Positions 48,231 through 56,606 of a DNA stretch of 64,000 nucleotides are shown in pieces. How positions within the stretch are numbered: the first letter of the stretch is position 1; each line of letters starts with the position of its first letter. Under the pieces are notes generated by a model. That model did no database searches and was not told the DNA's origin. It saw only the letters and a program-made list of their open reading frames with translations. A program made the position numbers and the translations under genes. This DNA is from Candidatus Nyctobacter psychrophilus (GTDB taxonomy: Bacteria > Vulcanimicrobiota > Vulcanimicrobiia > Vulcanimicrobiales > Vulcanimicrobiaceae). The DNA lies in assembly GCA_014305025.1 (NCBI GenBank), contig JACRTY010000021.1, positions 248,001 to 312,000 on the forward strand, in the 5' to 3' direction.

Positions 48231-51200
48231 GTGGCAACCCAGATTGAAATTCCTCGAGAGTTCGTCGTCGCGCCGGTGTCGTTTGCGCAGCAGCGCCTCT
48301 GGCTCATCGACCGGCTCTCGCCGGGATCGTCCGCCTACAACGTCCGCCACGCGGTTCGGCTGCGCGGCCCGCTGGATGTGGTGGCCCTACAGCGCAGCAT
48401 CGACGCGATCGTCGACCGCCACGAGATCCTGCGGACGTCCTTCGCGCTGGTCGATGGCGAGCTGATGCAGTTCATTGCGCCTACGGGAACGACGGCGCTC
48501 CGTTTTGTGGACGTTAGTGATTTGCCGCACAAGGATCGCGAAAGCCGGGCCCGCGAGATCGTATCCGATGAGGCGACTCACGGTTTCGATCTCGAGAAGG
48601 GGCCCTTGGTTCGTGCGCTACTGGTCCGCTCGGGCCCGACGGAACACGTTTTTCTGACGGTCATGCATCACATTCTCACGGACGACTGGTCGACGGGCGT
48701 CTTCAACCGCGAACTTGCAGCCTTTTACGAAGGCTATAGCGGCGGCGAGATTCCGGAACTCGATGAGTTGCCGATTCAATACGCCGACTTTGCGGCGTGG
48801 CAACGTGAGTGGCTGCAAGGCGATGAGTTCGAGCGGCAGATCGGTTACTGGCGTGAGCGCCTTGCCGGCGCACCCGGTCGCATCGAACTTCCGACCGACC
48901 GTCCGCGCTCACCCCACGCCGGCAGTGACGGCGCATCGCGCTCACTCATAGTATCACGCGCGGTCTTGGAGCAGCTCCACGGCTTTGGTAATCAGCATGG
49001 GGCGACGCTTTTCATGACGGTTTTGGCCGCCTTCAACGTGCTGCTCTACCGCTATTGCGGACAGACGGATCTCGTCGTCGGGCTGCCGATCTCGACGCGC
49101 ACGCGAACCGAATTACAAGACCTGATCGGATTTTTCGTCAACACACTCGCCCTTCGCACGCACGTGTCGGGAGAACTGAGCTTCACTAAGCTTTTGCAGG
49201 ATGTTCGCGACGCAGCTCTGCGAGCGTACGAGCATCAAGACGTATCATTTGAACAGGTCGTCGCCGAGCTGCATCCTGACCGTAGCGTGGGAGAGACGCC
49301 GCTGGTCAACGTTCTCTTTCATCTCCAGAACAAGCGCGGCGACACGGCTGCGAGGCTGCCCGGCACGCAAGCCGAGCCGTTCCCACTGGGAACGACGACC
49401 GCAAAGTTCGACATCATCCTGCGCGCTGCCGAGATGCCGGACGGCCTACAATGTACGATCTCTTATCGTCCCGACTTGTTCGACGGCGCGCGCATCGAGC
49501 GCATGCTCTCGAATTTCGAAACCTTACTCGAAAGCATCGTCGGTACACCCGAACAATCGGTCGCGACCTTGCCGCTGTTACCCGATGCGGAGCGCCGCAA
49601 AGTCCTGGTCGAGTGGAACGATACCGCCACGGATTATCCGGCGGAGCGCACGCTCGCCCAGGCCTTCGAAGCGCAAGCGCAACGTTCGCCCGGTGCCGTT
49701 GCCCTGAGCGACGGCGCAAACGAAACCACATACCTCAAACTCGATCGCCGCGCGAATCAGCTCGCGCACCATCTGCGCGGCTATGGTGTCGGAGACGGTG
49801 ACGTCGTCGGCATCTGCCTCGAGCGTTCCGTCGATACGGTGCTGGCAACGCTAGCGGTCTTGAAAGCCGGAGCCGTTTACCTTCCGCTCGACCCCGAATA
49901 CCCGCCCGACCGGCTGGAATACATGCTGCGCGACGCCGGTGCCCGCGTCGTCCTCACGCGGGAGCCCTTCGCGCCCGCGCTCGGCGGAACCGGTGCGGCC
50001 GTCTGCTGTTTGGATGTCGACGCAGCGCAGATCGCGCAGCACCCCGACGATGCTCCGCCGCGTACGTCGGGGCCCGGCGACCTGGCGTACATCATGTATA
50101 CGTCGGGATCAACCGGGCGTCCGAAAGGCGTCTGCGTTCCGCAGCGCGCGGTCAATCGGCTGGTCACCAATACGAACTACGTTGCGATAACGCCCTCCGA
50201 TGTGATGGCGGCCGTTTCGAATGTTGCATTCGACGCCGCGACGTTTGAATTGTGGGGTGCGCTACTCCACGGCGCACGAATCGAGATCATCGCCCGCGAA
50301 ACGCTGCTGTCGCCTAAAGCGTTTGCTGAGACGTTGCGTGAGCGCAGAATCACGGTCATGTTTTTGACCGCGGCGCTCTTGCGCCACGTTGCCACCGAAG
50401 AGCCGGGCGCATTCGCGGGGCTGCGCTGCTTGATCGCCGGCGGAGATGCCCTCGATCCAAGCGCGGTCGCAGCGGTGCTCGCCCACGGCCGGCCGCGGAC
50501 ATTCTTGAACGGCTATGGCCCGACCGAAAGCACGACCTTCGCGTGCACCTACCAGATCGAGCATGCCGACTCGCGAACGATCCCGATCGGACGCCCGATC
50601 GCCAACACGCAAGCGTATATCCTCGATCGCGATCTGCAGCCGGTCCCGATCGGCGTCGACGGGCAACTCTATATCGGTGGCCCAGGCCTAGCCTGCGGCT
50701 ATCTCAACGACTCCGTGTTGACCGCCCAAAAGTTCATTGCTCATCCGTTCAGCACGGACCCCGGAGCGCGTTTGTATGCCACCGGCGACGTGGTGCGCTA
50801 CCGCGTCGACGGTACGATCGAGTTCGTAGGGCGGTCCGACAACCAAATAAAGGTCCGTGGTTTCCGCGTCGAGACCGGGGAGATCGAAGCCGCATTGCGG
50901 CGGCATGAGGCCGTGCGCGACGCCGTCGTCGTGGCGCGTAAGAACGATGACGGCGACGTTCGGCTCATCGCCTACGTCGTCGAGGGCGAAGACTCCCCGC
51001 GCACCGCGGACGATTGGCGCAAACTTCTTGCCGCGGAATTGCCGCCGTACATGGTACCGGCCGTAATGGTGCTGCAAACGCTCCCGCTCGGGCCCAACGG
51101 CAAACTCGACTACGCGGCATTGCCTCATCCCCACGAACGCCCGGCGACGCCGGCGCGTTCGGGCGAGGCACGGCTCAATAACCCGCTGCACTATCAACTA

Positions 51201-52313
51201 CTCGCGATTTGGGAGGACATTCTCGGCGTTCCGGACGTCAAGATCGACGACAATTTCTTTGCACTGGGCGGTCACTCGCTGCTCGCGGCACGCGCCATCG
51301 ATGCGCTCTCCCACGCCTACGGGAAGCCGTTTCCGCCGGCCGAATTCTTTCGTGAGCCGACGGTCGAGCACGTCGCGCGCGTCTTCGTCGATGGCATGGA
51401 CCAGGTCACCACGTCACCGGTCGTCGCCGTCCAACCGCATGGTTCTCGGCCGCCGTTCTTCTTTCTGAACGCCGATCTCAAGGGTGGCGGTTATTACGTC
51501 CGGCGTTTGGCGCTGGGACTGCATCCTGATCAGCCGGTCTATTCGGTCCATCCGCACGGCGTCAACGCGCGGCCCTTTCCGGCGACGATCGAAGCGATGG
51601 CGAGCGATTACGTCGCGGTCATCCAAAGCGTTCGCCCGCACGGACCGTACGCGCTCGGAGGATTTTGCAGCGGAGCCCTCGTCGCATTCGAAATGGCACG
51701 CCAGCTGACAACGAGGGGCGAGACCGTCAGCGCGCTGATCCTCATGGACTCCAGCGGGAACAACGGCAGATTGACGGCGCCGGCAGAGAGGATCGAGCGG
51801 GTGCTATGTGCATTGCGCATTGGCGATGTGCGCCGCTTCGGGGTGCGTACTGCACTCGCGCGTGCAGCCCATTTCGTGCGCCGCGGGCGCCGCTATCTGC
51901 GGCGCGTCGCCGCAACGCCGGAACGGCGCCTGCGAACCCTCTTACCGGGGATCGCCGAAAGAACGTATTCCGCCGTTCTGGCGCGCGAGCCGGGCGATCT
52001 CGAACAACGGTGGCGACGGGTTACGCGCGACTACATCCCTCGCCGTTATCGGGGCCGTGCCACCGTGCTGCTGGCTAGCGCAGACGGTAAACTGAGGCCG
52101 AGCGCGGCCTGGACGGGCTGGCGTTTCGTTACCGATTCTCTAGCCGTAGCGCCGCTCGTGGGCGCGCACCTGACGTCGATCACGCGCCACGTCGACGCAA
52201 CGGCCCGTTGCCTCAACGAGCACCTCAGCGTCGGCCTGCCTCTGCAGGATTCCGTCTCGCCCAACGATGCCGTCTGGCCGCACGAGACCGTCTCGCCGCG
52301 GGGAAGCTCGTGA
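48231..52313 (+). CDS. NRPS8: C-A(Val/Ile-like)-T-TE, probable release module
   Basis: 1360 residues. The C domain has HHILTDD at 146 (last Gly replaced by Asp), the A core TSGSTGRPKG is at 624, the carrier LGGHSL at 1012, and the TE has G-F-C-S-G at 1144-1148 with Cys1146 as nucleophile. The code D-A-F-F-I-G-G-T-F-K differs by one position from the gramicidin S valine code (W to F), so a branched aliphatic residue is likely. It is the only protein in the cluster with both a complete C domain and a TE, so it is the likely last module that releases the peptide by hydrolysis or cyclisation. The GTG start follows AGGG by a few nt. Its stop overlaps the start of the exporter ATPase. Confidence 0.92.
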   Translation: MATQIEIPREFVVAPVSFAQQRLWLIDRLSPGSSAYNVRHAVRLRGPLDVVALQRSIDAIVDRHEILRTSFALVDGELMQFIAPTGTTALRFVDVSDLPHKDRESRAREIVSDEATHGFDLEKGPLVRALLVRSGPTEHVFLTVMHHILTDDWSTGVFNRELAAFYEGYSGGEIPELDELPIQYADFAAWQREWLQGDEFERQIGYWRERLAGAPGRIELPTDRPRSPHAGSDGASRSLIVSRAVLEQLHGFGNQHGATLFMTVLAAFNVLLYRYCGQTDLVVGLPISTRTRTELQDLIGFFVNTLALRTHVSGELSFTKLLQDVRDAALRAYEHQDVSFEQVVAELHPDRSVGETPLVNVLFHLQNKRGDTAARLPGTQAEPFPLGTTTAKFDIILRAAEMPDGLQCTISYRPDLFDGARIERMLSNFETLLESIVGTPEQSVATLPLLPDAERRKVLVEWNDTATDYPAERTLAQAFEAQAQRSPGAVALSDGANETTYLKLDRRANQLAHHLRGYGVGDGDVVGICLERSVDTVLATLAVLKAGAVYLPLDPEYPPDRLEYMLRDAGARVVLTREPFAPALGGTGAAVCCLDVDAAQIAQHPDDAPPRTSGPGDLAYIMYTSGSTGRPKGVCVPQRAVNRLVTNTNYVAITPSDVMAAVSNVAFDAATFELWGALLHGARIEIIARETLLSPKAFAETLRERRITVMFLTAALLRHVATEEPGAFAGLRCLIAGGDALDPSAVAAVLAHGRPRTFLNGYGPTESTTFACTYQIEHADSRTIPIGRPIANTQAYILDRDLQPVPIGVDGQLYIGGPGLACGYLNDSVLTAQKFIAHPFSTDPGARLYATGDVVRYRVDGTIEFVGRSDNQIKVRGFRVETGEIEAALRRHEAVRDAVVVARKNDDGDVRLIAYVVEGEDSPRTADDWRKLLAAELPPYMVPAVMVLQTLPLGPNGKLDYAALPHPHERPATPARSGEARLNNPLHYQLLAIWEDILGVPDVKIDDNFFALGGHSLLAARAIDALSHAYGKPFPPAEFFREPTVEHVARVFVDGMDQVTTSPVVAVQPHGSRPPFFFLNADLKGGGYYVRRLALGLHPDQPVYSVHPHGVNARPFPATIEAMASDYVAVIQSVRPHGPYALGGFCSGALVAFEMARQLTTRGETVSALILMDSSGNNGRLTAPAERIERVLCALRIGDVRRFGVRTALARAAHFVRRGRRYLRRVAATPERRLRTLLPGIAERTYSAVLAREPGDLEQRWRRVTRDYIPRRYRGRATVLLASADGKLRPSAAWTGWRFVTDSLAVAPLVGAHLTSITRHVDATARCLNEHLSVGLPLQDSVSPNDAVWPHETVSPRGSS

Positions 52314-53320
52314 ACGATACGGGCGCAGCCCCGCTGCTTGTCGTCGACCGGCTCGTCAAGAGTTACCCGAAACAGCGCGGAGGCTGGAACGTCTTTCGCC
52401 GCGGCAGCGCCGCACGCAAGAACGTGCTCGACGAGATCAGCTTCGCGGTGCAACGCGGCGAGATTCTCGGTATTCTCGGACCCAATGGCGCCGGGAAAAC
52501 GACGTTGCTCCACACCCTCGCCGCGCTCTCGTACTGGGACAGCGGCACCATAACGCTCGACGGAATCGTGGCGCGCAAGCATCCGATGGCGATTCGGCGG
52601 CGCGTCGGCTTGAGTACGGTCGACGGCAACTTCTACGGACGCATCACCGTGCGCGCGAACCTGCGGTTCTTCGGAACGCTGTGCGACATCAAAACGGCGG
52701 CGCTCGATGACCGCATCGGTGAGGTCTTGGAACTCGTCGGCATGAGCGCGCGCGCGTCGAGTAACTACAACACGCTTTCGACCGGCATGCGGCAGCGCAT
52801 AAACATCGCCCGCGCGCTCCTTGCCGATCCGCCCCTGCTCATGCTCGATGAACCGACGCGCGCAGTCGATCCGATCAGCACCGATTCCTTGCACCGGCTC
52901 ATTCGCGACACGCTAGTGGACAAACTGGGTAAGACCGTCATCCTGGCCACGAACCTGCTTGATGAGGCCTGGGAGTTGTGCGATCGGGTGGCCGTTTTGC
53001 GCGACGGGCACATTCGGGCCCTCGGCTCACCAGAACAATTGCAGCATAGTGCGGCCGCAAGCCGTCGCTATCGCATCATCGTCGATTCGCTGGGCGATGA
53101 TCTGCTTGGACGGCTGCGCGCGGTTCCAGGTCTCTTGAACATCACCGCGAGCCTCCAAGGAAGTGAACAGCGCATCGACGTCGATATCGAACCTCTCGAA
53201 AACGCGCTGACCGCTTTACTGCGGACCGTAAGCGCGAACGGTGTCGCCGTCCGCGATGTCACATCCCAAGGCCTGAGCCCGGCGGCCGTGTTTGCGACAC
53301 TGGTGAACCGTTCGCAATGA
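52310..53320 (+). CDS. ABC transporter ATPase, ABC-2 export system
   Basis: 336 residues from the GTG that shares GTGA with the NRPS8 stop. Walker A GPNGAGKTT, signature LSTGMRQR, Walker B LLMLDEPT and D-loop (RAVDP) are all in place; a C-terminal extension of about 100 residues follows the nucleotide-binding domain, as in DrrA-type exporters. The H-loop position, normally TH, reads ILATNLLDEA, so the switch His is Asn. It is cotranslated with NRPS8 and overlaps the permease by four nt. The role is export of the peptide and/or self-resistance (inferred from context). Confidence 0.9.
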   Translation: MNDTGAAPLLVVDRLVKSYPKQRGGWNVFRRGSAARKNVLDEISFAVQRGEILGILGPNGAGKTTLLHTLAALSYWDSGTITLDGIVARKHPMAIRRRVGLSTVDGNFYGRITVRANLRFFGTLCDIKTAALDDRIGEVLELVGMSARASSNYNTLSTGMRQRINIARALLADPPLLMLDEPTRAVDPISTDSLHRLIRDTLVDKLGKTVILATNLLDEAWELCDRVAVLRDGHIRALGSPEQLQHSAAASRRYRIIVDSLGDDLLGRLRAVPGLLNITASLQGSEQRIDVDIEPLENALTALLRTVSANGVAVRDVTSQGLSPAAVFATLVNRSQ

Positions 53321-54117
53321 ACAAGGTACTGGCGATCGTCCGGCGTGATGCGCTGTTCGACCTGTCGTATCCAATGCCGTTTTTGATGCAGTGGATCAGC
53401 ATCATCGTCGGCGTGTCGGCCTTCCACTTCGTTTCGAAGTTGGTTGCACCGTCACGAGCGCTCGGCGTCGGAGGGCACAAAGCGACGTATTTCGCCTACG
53501 TCGTCGTCAACATTGCTTTCATGCTGCTGCAGACCAACGCCCTCGGCGCATTCGCCGATTCCTTGCGCCGCGATCAGATGCTGCACATCATCGAACCGAT
53601 CTTCGCCACGCCGACGCCGGTGGAATTGGTCGCCTTCTCCGGCGGTCTCTGGAAAATCACGCTAAGCATCGCGCAGGTATGCGTGTACCTGTTGACCGCG
53701 ACGCTCTTGTTTCACCTCAACCTCCACGGCACAAATTTGGCGACCCTCGCGCTCTTCATGGCTCTGAGCATCGCGAGCATGTCGTCGATCGGCATCATCG
53801 CAGCCGGCATCGTCATTTACGTCAAACAGCAACCGCCGAGCAACTTGCTCGTCGGCGGAGCCGCCTCAATGCTCGCCGGGGTGCTCTTTCCGATCGCGCT
53901 GTTGCCGGCGCCGCTGCGGGTCGTATCGTGGCTCTTGCCGATCACCCACGCGCTGGCCGGGATGCGCGCGGCAATCGCGGGGATGCCCATCTCGCACGTC
54001 TCGGGCGAAGCAATCTGGCTTACCATTTCCAGCGCCATCCTGGCGCCGACGGCGCTTGTAGTATTCGGTCGCCTCGTCGACCGCGCGCGGCGCGACGGGA
54101 CGCTCGCGCACTACTAG
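53317..54117 (+). CDS. ABC-2 type transporter permease
   Basis: A 266-residue membrane protein with six predicted helices, in the size range of DrrB/ABC-2 permeases. The segment LRRDQMLHIIEPIFATPTP is the cytosolic coupling loop of this family, and a late stretch (GVLFPIALLPAPLRVVSWLLPITHAL) is also typical. The ATG overlaps the ATPase stop by four nt. It pairs with the ATPase to form the exporter at the end of the cluster. Its stop is followed within 10 nt by a truncated unrelated gene, so this is the right boundary of the biosynthetic locus. Confidence 0.88.
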   Translation: MNKVLAIVRRDALFDLSYPMPFLMQWISIIVGVSAFHFVSKLVAPSRALGVGGHKATYFAYVVVNIAFMLLQTNALGAFADSLRRDQMLHIIEPIFATPTPVELVAFSGGLWKITLSIAQVCVYLLTATLLFHLNLHGTNLATLALFMALSIASMSSIGIIAAGIVIYVKQQPPSNLLVGGAASMLAGVLFPIALLPAPLRVVSWLLPITHALAGMRAAIAGMPISHVSGEAIWLTISSAILAPTALVVFGRLVDRARRDGTLAHY

Positions 54118-54124
54118 ACCGTAG

Positions 54125-54325
54125 AAGCGAGCCGAGCTTTATGCGCGCCTGGACATTCCCGAATTTTGGTTCGTCGCTCTCCGCGGTGCGAAGATCGTTG
54201 CGTACTCAACGCCACGTGACAGGGTTTACCGGGAAAGCCATACGTTCTTGCGCGCAGAGACGCTCAGCCAACAGCGCGTGATAGCGCCTGTTTCCCGGAG
54301 CCGACGATCGGACTTGAACCGATGA
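54125..54325 (+). pseudogene. C-terminal remnant of a Uma2-family (DUF820) nuclease gene
   Basis: An open frame without a start codon, bounded by TAG on the left and TGA at 54323. Its 66 codons encode KRAELYARLDIPEFWFVAL and then IVAYSTPRDRVYRE, which matches the C-terminal third of Uma2 family proteins (the K...LYA...IPEYWIVD block). The N-terminal two thirds, with the rest of the active site, are missing; the exporter permease ends 8 nt before. The last codons run into the tRNA-derived attachment site. It is best read as a gene cut off by the event that placed the NRPS cluster here. The family call rests on one conserved block. Confidence 0.5.
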
Positions 54326-54340
54326 CCTGCTATTTACGAA
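54297..54340 (-). other. Attachment site: 3' half of tRNA-Thr(CGU)
   Basis: On the minus strand this 44-nt segment gives an anticodon loop TTCGTAA (anticodon CGT), 3' anticodon stem ATAGC, variable AGGTC, a perfect T arm (ATCGG-TTCAAGT-CCGAT), acceptor CGTCGGC, discriminator T and CC (the third base is G, so CCA is not encoded). The bases 5' of the loop (AAGAA) cannot pair with ATAGC and no D arm exists, so this is not a functional tRNA. A tyrosine integrase gene starts 184 nt to the right. It is the displaced 3' end left by integration; the intact tRNA should be at the other end of the element, right of the window. Confidence 0.85.
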
Positions 54341-54375
54341 TTCTTTTTCAGCGGTATTAATGCCAGTCTTTCCTC

Positions 54376-54405
54376 TTGACACACTGCCTCATACGCCTCT
54401 TATGT
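54376..54405 (+). promoter_or_regulatory. Candidate integrase promoter
   Basis: TTGACA (54376-54381) and TTATGT (54400-54405) with an 18-nt spacer, inside the element about 120 nt before the integrase start. It is the best sigma70-like match in this gap. Confidence 0.5.
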
Positions 54406-54424
54406 CTTGTGTTTCTCACCCATA

Positions 54425-54444
54425 GGCGGTACACTGGCGGTACA
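54425..54444 (+). repeat. Direct repeat GGCGGTACA x2 between att and integrase
   Basis: Two copies of GGCGGTACA (54425-54433 and 54436-54444) with an 11-nt period, one helical turn apart, between the attachment site and the integrase gene. The placement suits integrase arm-type sites or an operator just downstream of the promoter. Confidence 0.4.
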
Positions 54445-54523
54445 ACGCTAGAGAATTAAGCGGGGCTGGCGGACGCGTTCAACGACCGCCGAGCCCCATG
54501 TCACCGGAAAGGATGAGTTCCCG

Positions 54524-55492
54524 ATGACCGCCTTAGCATATCAGAGCGCGCCGCCGGCGGGCACTCCCGGTGCCGAGCTATGGGCGACGCAAGCTTATGA
54601 GTACGCGCGTTCGTCCCAGGCAGCCAACACGCTGCGCGCCTATGCTTCGGACCTGCGGGACTTTGAAGCATTCTGCGACCGCGGCGTTTTCAGGTCTTTC
54701 CCGGCAGAGCCGCTGACGGTCGCGATGTACGTCGCGGAGCTCGCATCGCGCGCGAAGGTGTCAACGATACGGCGCCGGCTCGCAGCGATCGCCGTACAAC
54801 ATCGCCGCGCGGGTCTCGATTCGCCGGCGTCGCACCGAATCGTCCGTGACGTCGTGCGCGGGGTCGCACGCCAAAACGGGGTCGCCACGGTTCGAAAGGA
54901 TGCGGTGACACTCGACACCCTTCGAGCGCTCGTTCTTGCGGTGGAGGGCGACGATGTCGCGGCCCGACGCGATCGCGCAATCCTGCTCCTTGGCTTCGGT
55001 GCCGCGCTACGTCGCTCGGAGATCGCTGCGTTGCACGTCGAGGACCTACGCTTCTCAAAGCGCGGCCTTATCGTCCACATCCGTCGATCGAAAACCGATC
55101 AGCTCGGCGAGGGCGCGGAGCTCGCGGTCCCGATCGTCGCCACGCCGGCGTTGTGTGCGGTGCGTGCACTCCGACGCTATCTCGATGCGGCGCAGTTTAC
55201 GAGCGGACCGCTCTTCCGTTCCCTCACGCCGAAGCGCCGTTTCACTGAGCACGCGATCCGCGGTCGCGACGTCGCGGAGCTTGTGAAACGTCTCGCCGCA
55301 CGTGCGCGGGTTGACGGCGACTTCTCAGGACATAGCCTGCGCGCGGGTTTCGCGACGAGCGCGGCAGCTGCGAAGGTATCGCTCGACGCCATCGCGCGCA
55401 CGACCCGGCACAAGTCACTCGGAGTTCTTCTCACCTACGTCCGGCCAGCGCAGGCGTTCGACGATGTTGCGCTTTCCGCGATGATTCAGTAG
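54524..55492 (+). CDS. int: Phage tyrosine integrase
   Basis: 322 residues. The N-terminal SAM-like core-binding domain (SSQAANTLRAYASDLRDFEAFC) is followed by the catalytic domain with Arg163 (GAALRRSEIAAL), Lys190 (RRSKTD), His270 and Arg273 (HSLRAG), His296 (TRHKS) and nucleophile Tyr305 (LTYVRPA). All six catalytic positions are present, so it should be active. It sits next to the tRNA-Thr attachment site, as expected for an enzyme that recombines there. The ATG at 54524 follows GGAAAGGATGAG. No separate excisionase is recognised nearby. Confidence 0.93.
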   Translation: MTALAYQSAPPAGTPGAELWATQAYEYARSSQAANTLRAYASDLRDFEAFCDRGVFRSFPAEPLTVAMYVAELASRAKVSTIRRRLAAIAVQHRRAGLDSPASHRIVRDVVRGVARQNGVATVRKDAVTLDTLRALVLAVEGDDVAARRDRAILLLGFGAALRRSEIAALHVEDLRFSKRGLIVHIRRSKTDQLGEGAELAVPIVATPALCAVRALRRYLDAAQFTSGPLFRSLTPKRRFTEHAIRGRDVAELVKRLAARARVDGDFSGHSLRAGFATSAAAAKVSLDAIARTTRHKSLGVLLTYVRPAQAFDDVALSAMIQ

Positions 55493-55520
55493 CCGAAGTC
55501 TGATTAGGAGTCTCAATACG

Positions 55521-55760
55521 ATGACGAACGTTACTGCACTTCCCCTCCCGCCGATTGATCGCGTTCGAGCTTTTGCCGCGGTGGCTCGCGCAAATGCGGA
55601 GGAAGCAATCCGGCTTCTGAGACGACTCGAAGGCCGCGTACTGCCACACGAATCCACTGAGCGACTTGCGGCCCAGCAAAAGACTCTGACGACGGCGCTC
55701 GCGCTTACTGCGATTTTGGAAGTGGCGCTTGACGAACACCCTCAGAACCGAGGAAATTAA
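55521..55760 (+). CDS. Small phage protein, unknown
   Basis: 79 residues, mostly helical (RVRAFAAVARANAEEAIRLL), starting at an ATG with a good Shine-Dalgarno (TTAGGAGT, spacing about 9). It lies 28 nt after the integrase and is probably cotranscribed. No recognised domain; it is too small and lacks an HTH clear enough to call it an excisionase. Confidence 0.55.
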   Translation: MTNVTALPLPPIDRVRAFAAVARANAEEAIRLLRRLEGRVLPHESTERLAAQQKTLTTALALTAILEVALDEHPQNRGN

Positions 55761-55814
55761 CAGATGGCGGGCCCACGATTCACACACTAAGACTCTACTG
55801 AAAAGGTGACTTCG

Positions 55815-56606
55815 ATGGACACAGTGACTGCCCCCCAGAAACGCTTATCTCGCCGGATTCCCGGCGTCGGCACGCCGTACCGCATCGAACAGCGTCGGCG
55901 CAGGATCGAGAAGTTCTTGCGCCACGAAGCGGCGGCGTTACGTTCCACCGCCGCCCAACTCGACACGCTCGCCCGCAGGCTGGAGCGTGATCGTGAAGCG
56001 GGGCTCGACGCCGACCGAGCCGACCTTATCCGCGCGGCTAGGGGATCAGCGGGAGCACGAGGGTGCATCAGCGAGCTTCTAGGGTTGAAGAAATACACGC
56101 TCGACGAGTGTATCGATGCAATCTTTCCGCGACTAGCAGCGCCGCGCGATTCCGGCGTGGCGTTTCATCGTGACGAGGAGTACGAGCCCTCGGCGCAGCC
56201 GACACAAGGTTCAACGCCGGACGTCATCAGCGAAGCGATGGCGATCGCACAGTCAGCGGCGACCGATGCATCCCGGCCGCCCGACTGGTCACGGGCTCCG
56301 CTGACGGAGTGCGAGCGTCGTATCCGCGTGAAACTCCTCGAGCATGCCGAAGAGGACGTCGCCAACGGACGTTGGTCTAGTTCGGTCTATGAAGACCTTG
56401 GCGCCAAGCCTCGCGATGGCCGCCACCATGTGATGCTCAATGACGACTGTGATCACTTGTATGACGACATTTTGGCGTCGTGGCGTCGCGCTCAAGCGAT
56501 TGAAGCGCGCCAGCACGCGGACTTCAAAGCGGACTCACGCCGGCAAGCATTCGACGACGCGATCGCGGCGGTCGACGAGGAGGGCGACGCCCCGACGGAT
56601 TCCTAG
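55815..56606 (+). CDS. Phage protein of unknown function
   Basis: 263 residues starting at the ATG preceded by AAAAGGTGA; a GTG three codons earlier is possible. The N-terminal half is a basic, coiled-coil-like region (RRRRIEKFLRHEAAALRSTAAQLDTLARRL), the middle is low-complexity and acidic, and the C-terminal half has YEDLGAKPRDGRHHVMLNDDCDHLYDDI. No known domain is evident. It converges with the tape-measure gene, and both genes end in the same CTAG (56603-56606). Confidence 0.6.
   Translation: MDTVTAPQKRLSRRIPGVGTPYRIEQRRRRIEKFLRHEAAALRSTAAQLDTLARRLERDREAGLDADRADLIRAARGSAGARGCISELLGLKKYTLDECIDAIFPRLAAPRDSGVAFHRDEEYEPSAQPTQGSTPDVISEAMAIAQSAATDASRPPDWSRAPLTECERRIRVKLLEHAEEDVANGRWSSSVYEDLGAKPRDGRHHVMLNDDCDHLYDDILASWRRAQAIEARQHADFKADSRRQAFDDAIAAVDEEGDAPTDS

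Noticed and set aside
54297-54340. Functional tRNA-Thr gene
   Set aside because: No D arm, no acceptor 5' strand, and the 5' anticodon stem does not pair.
55521-55760. Excisionase
   Set aside because: Size and position would fit, but no winged-helix or MerR-like HTH pattern is visible.
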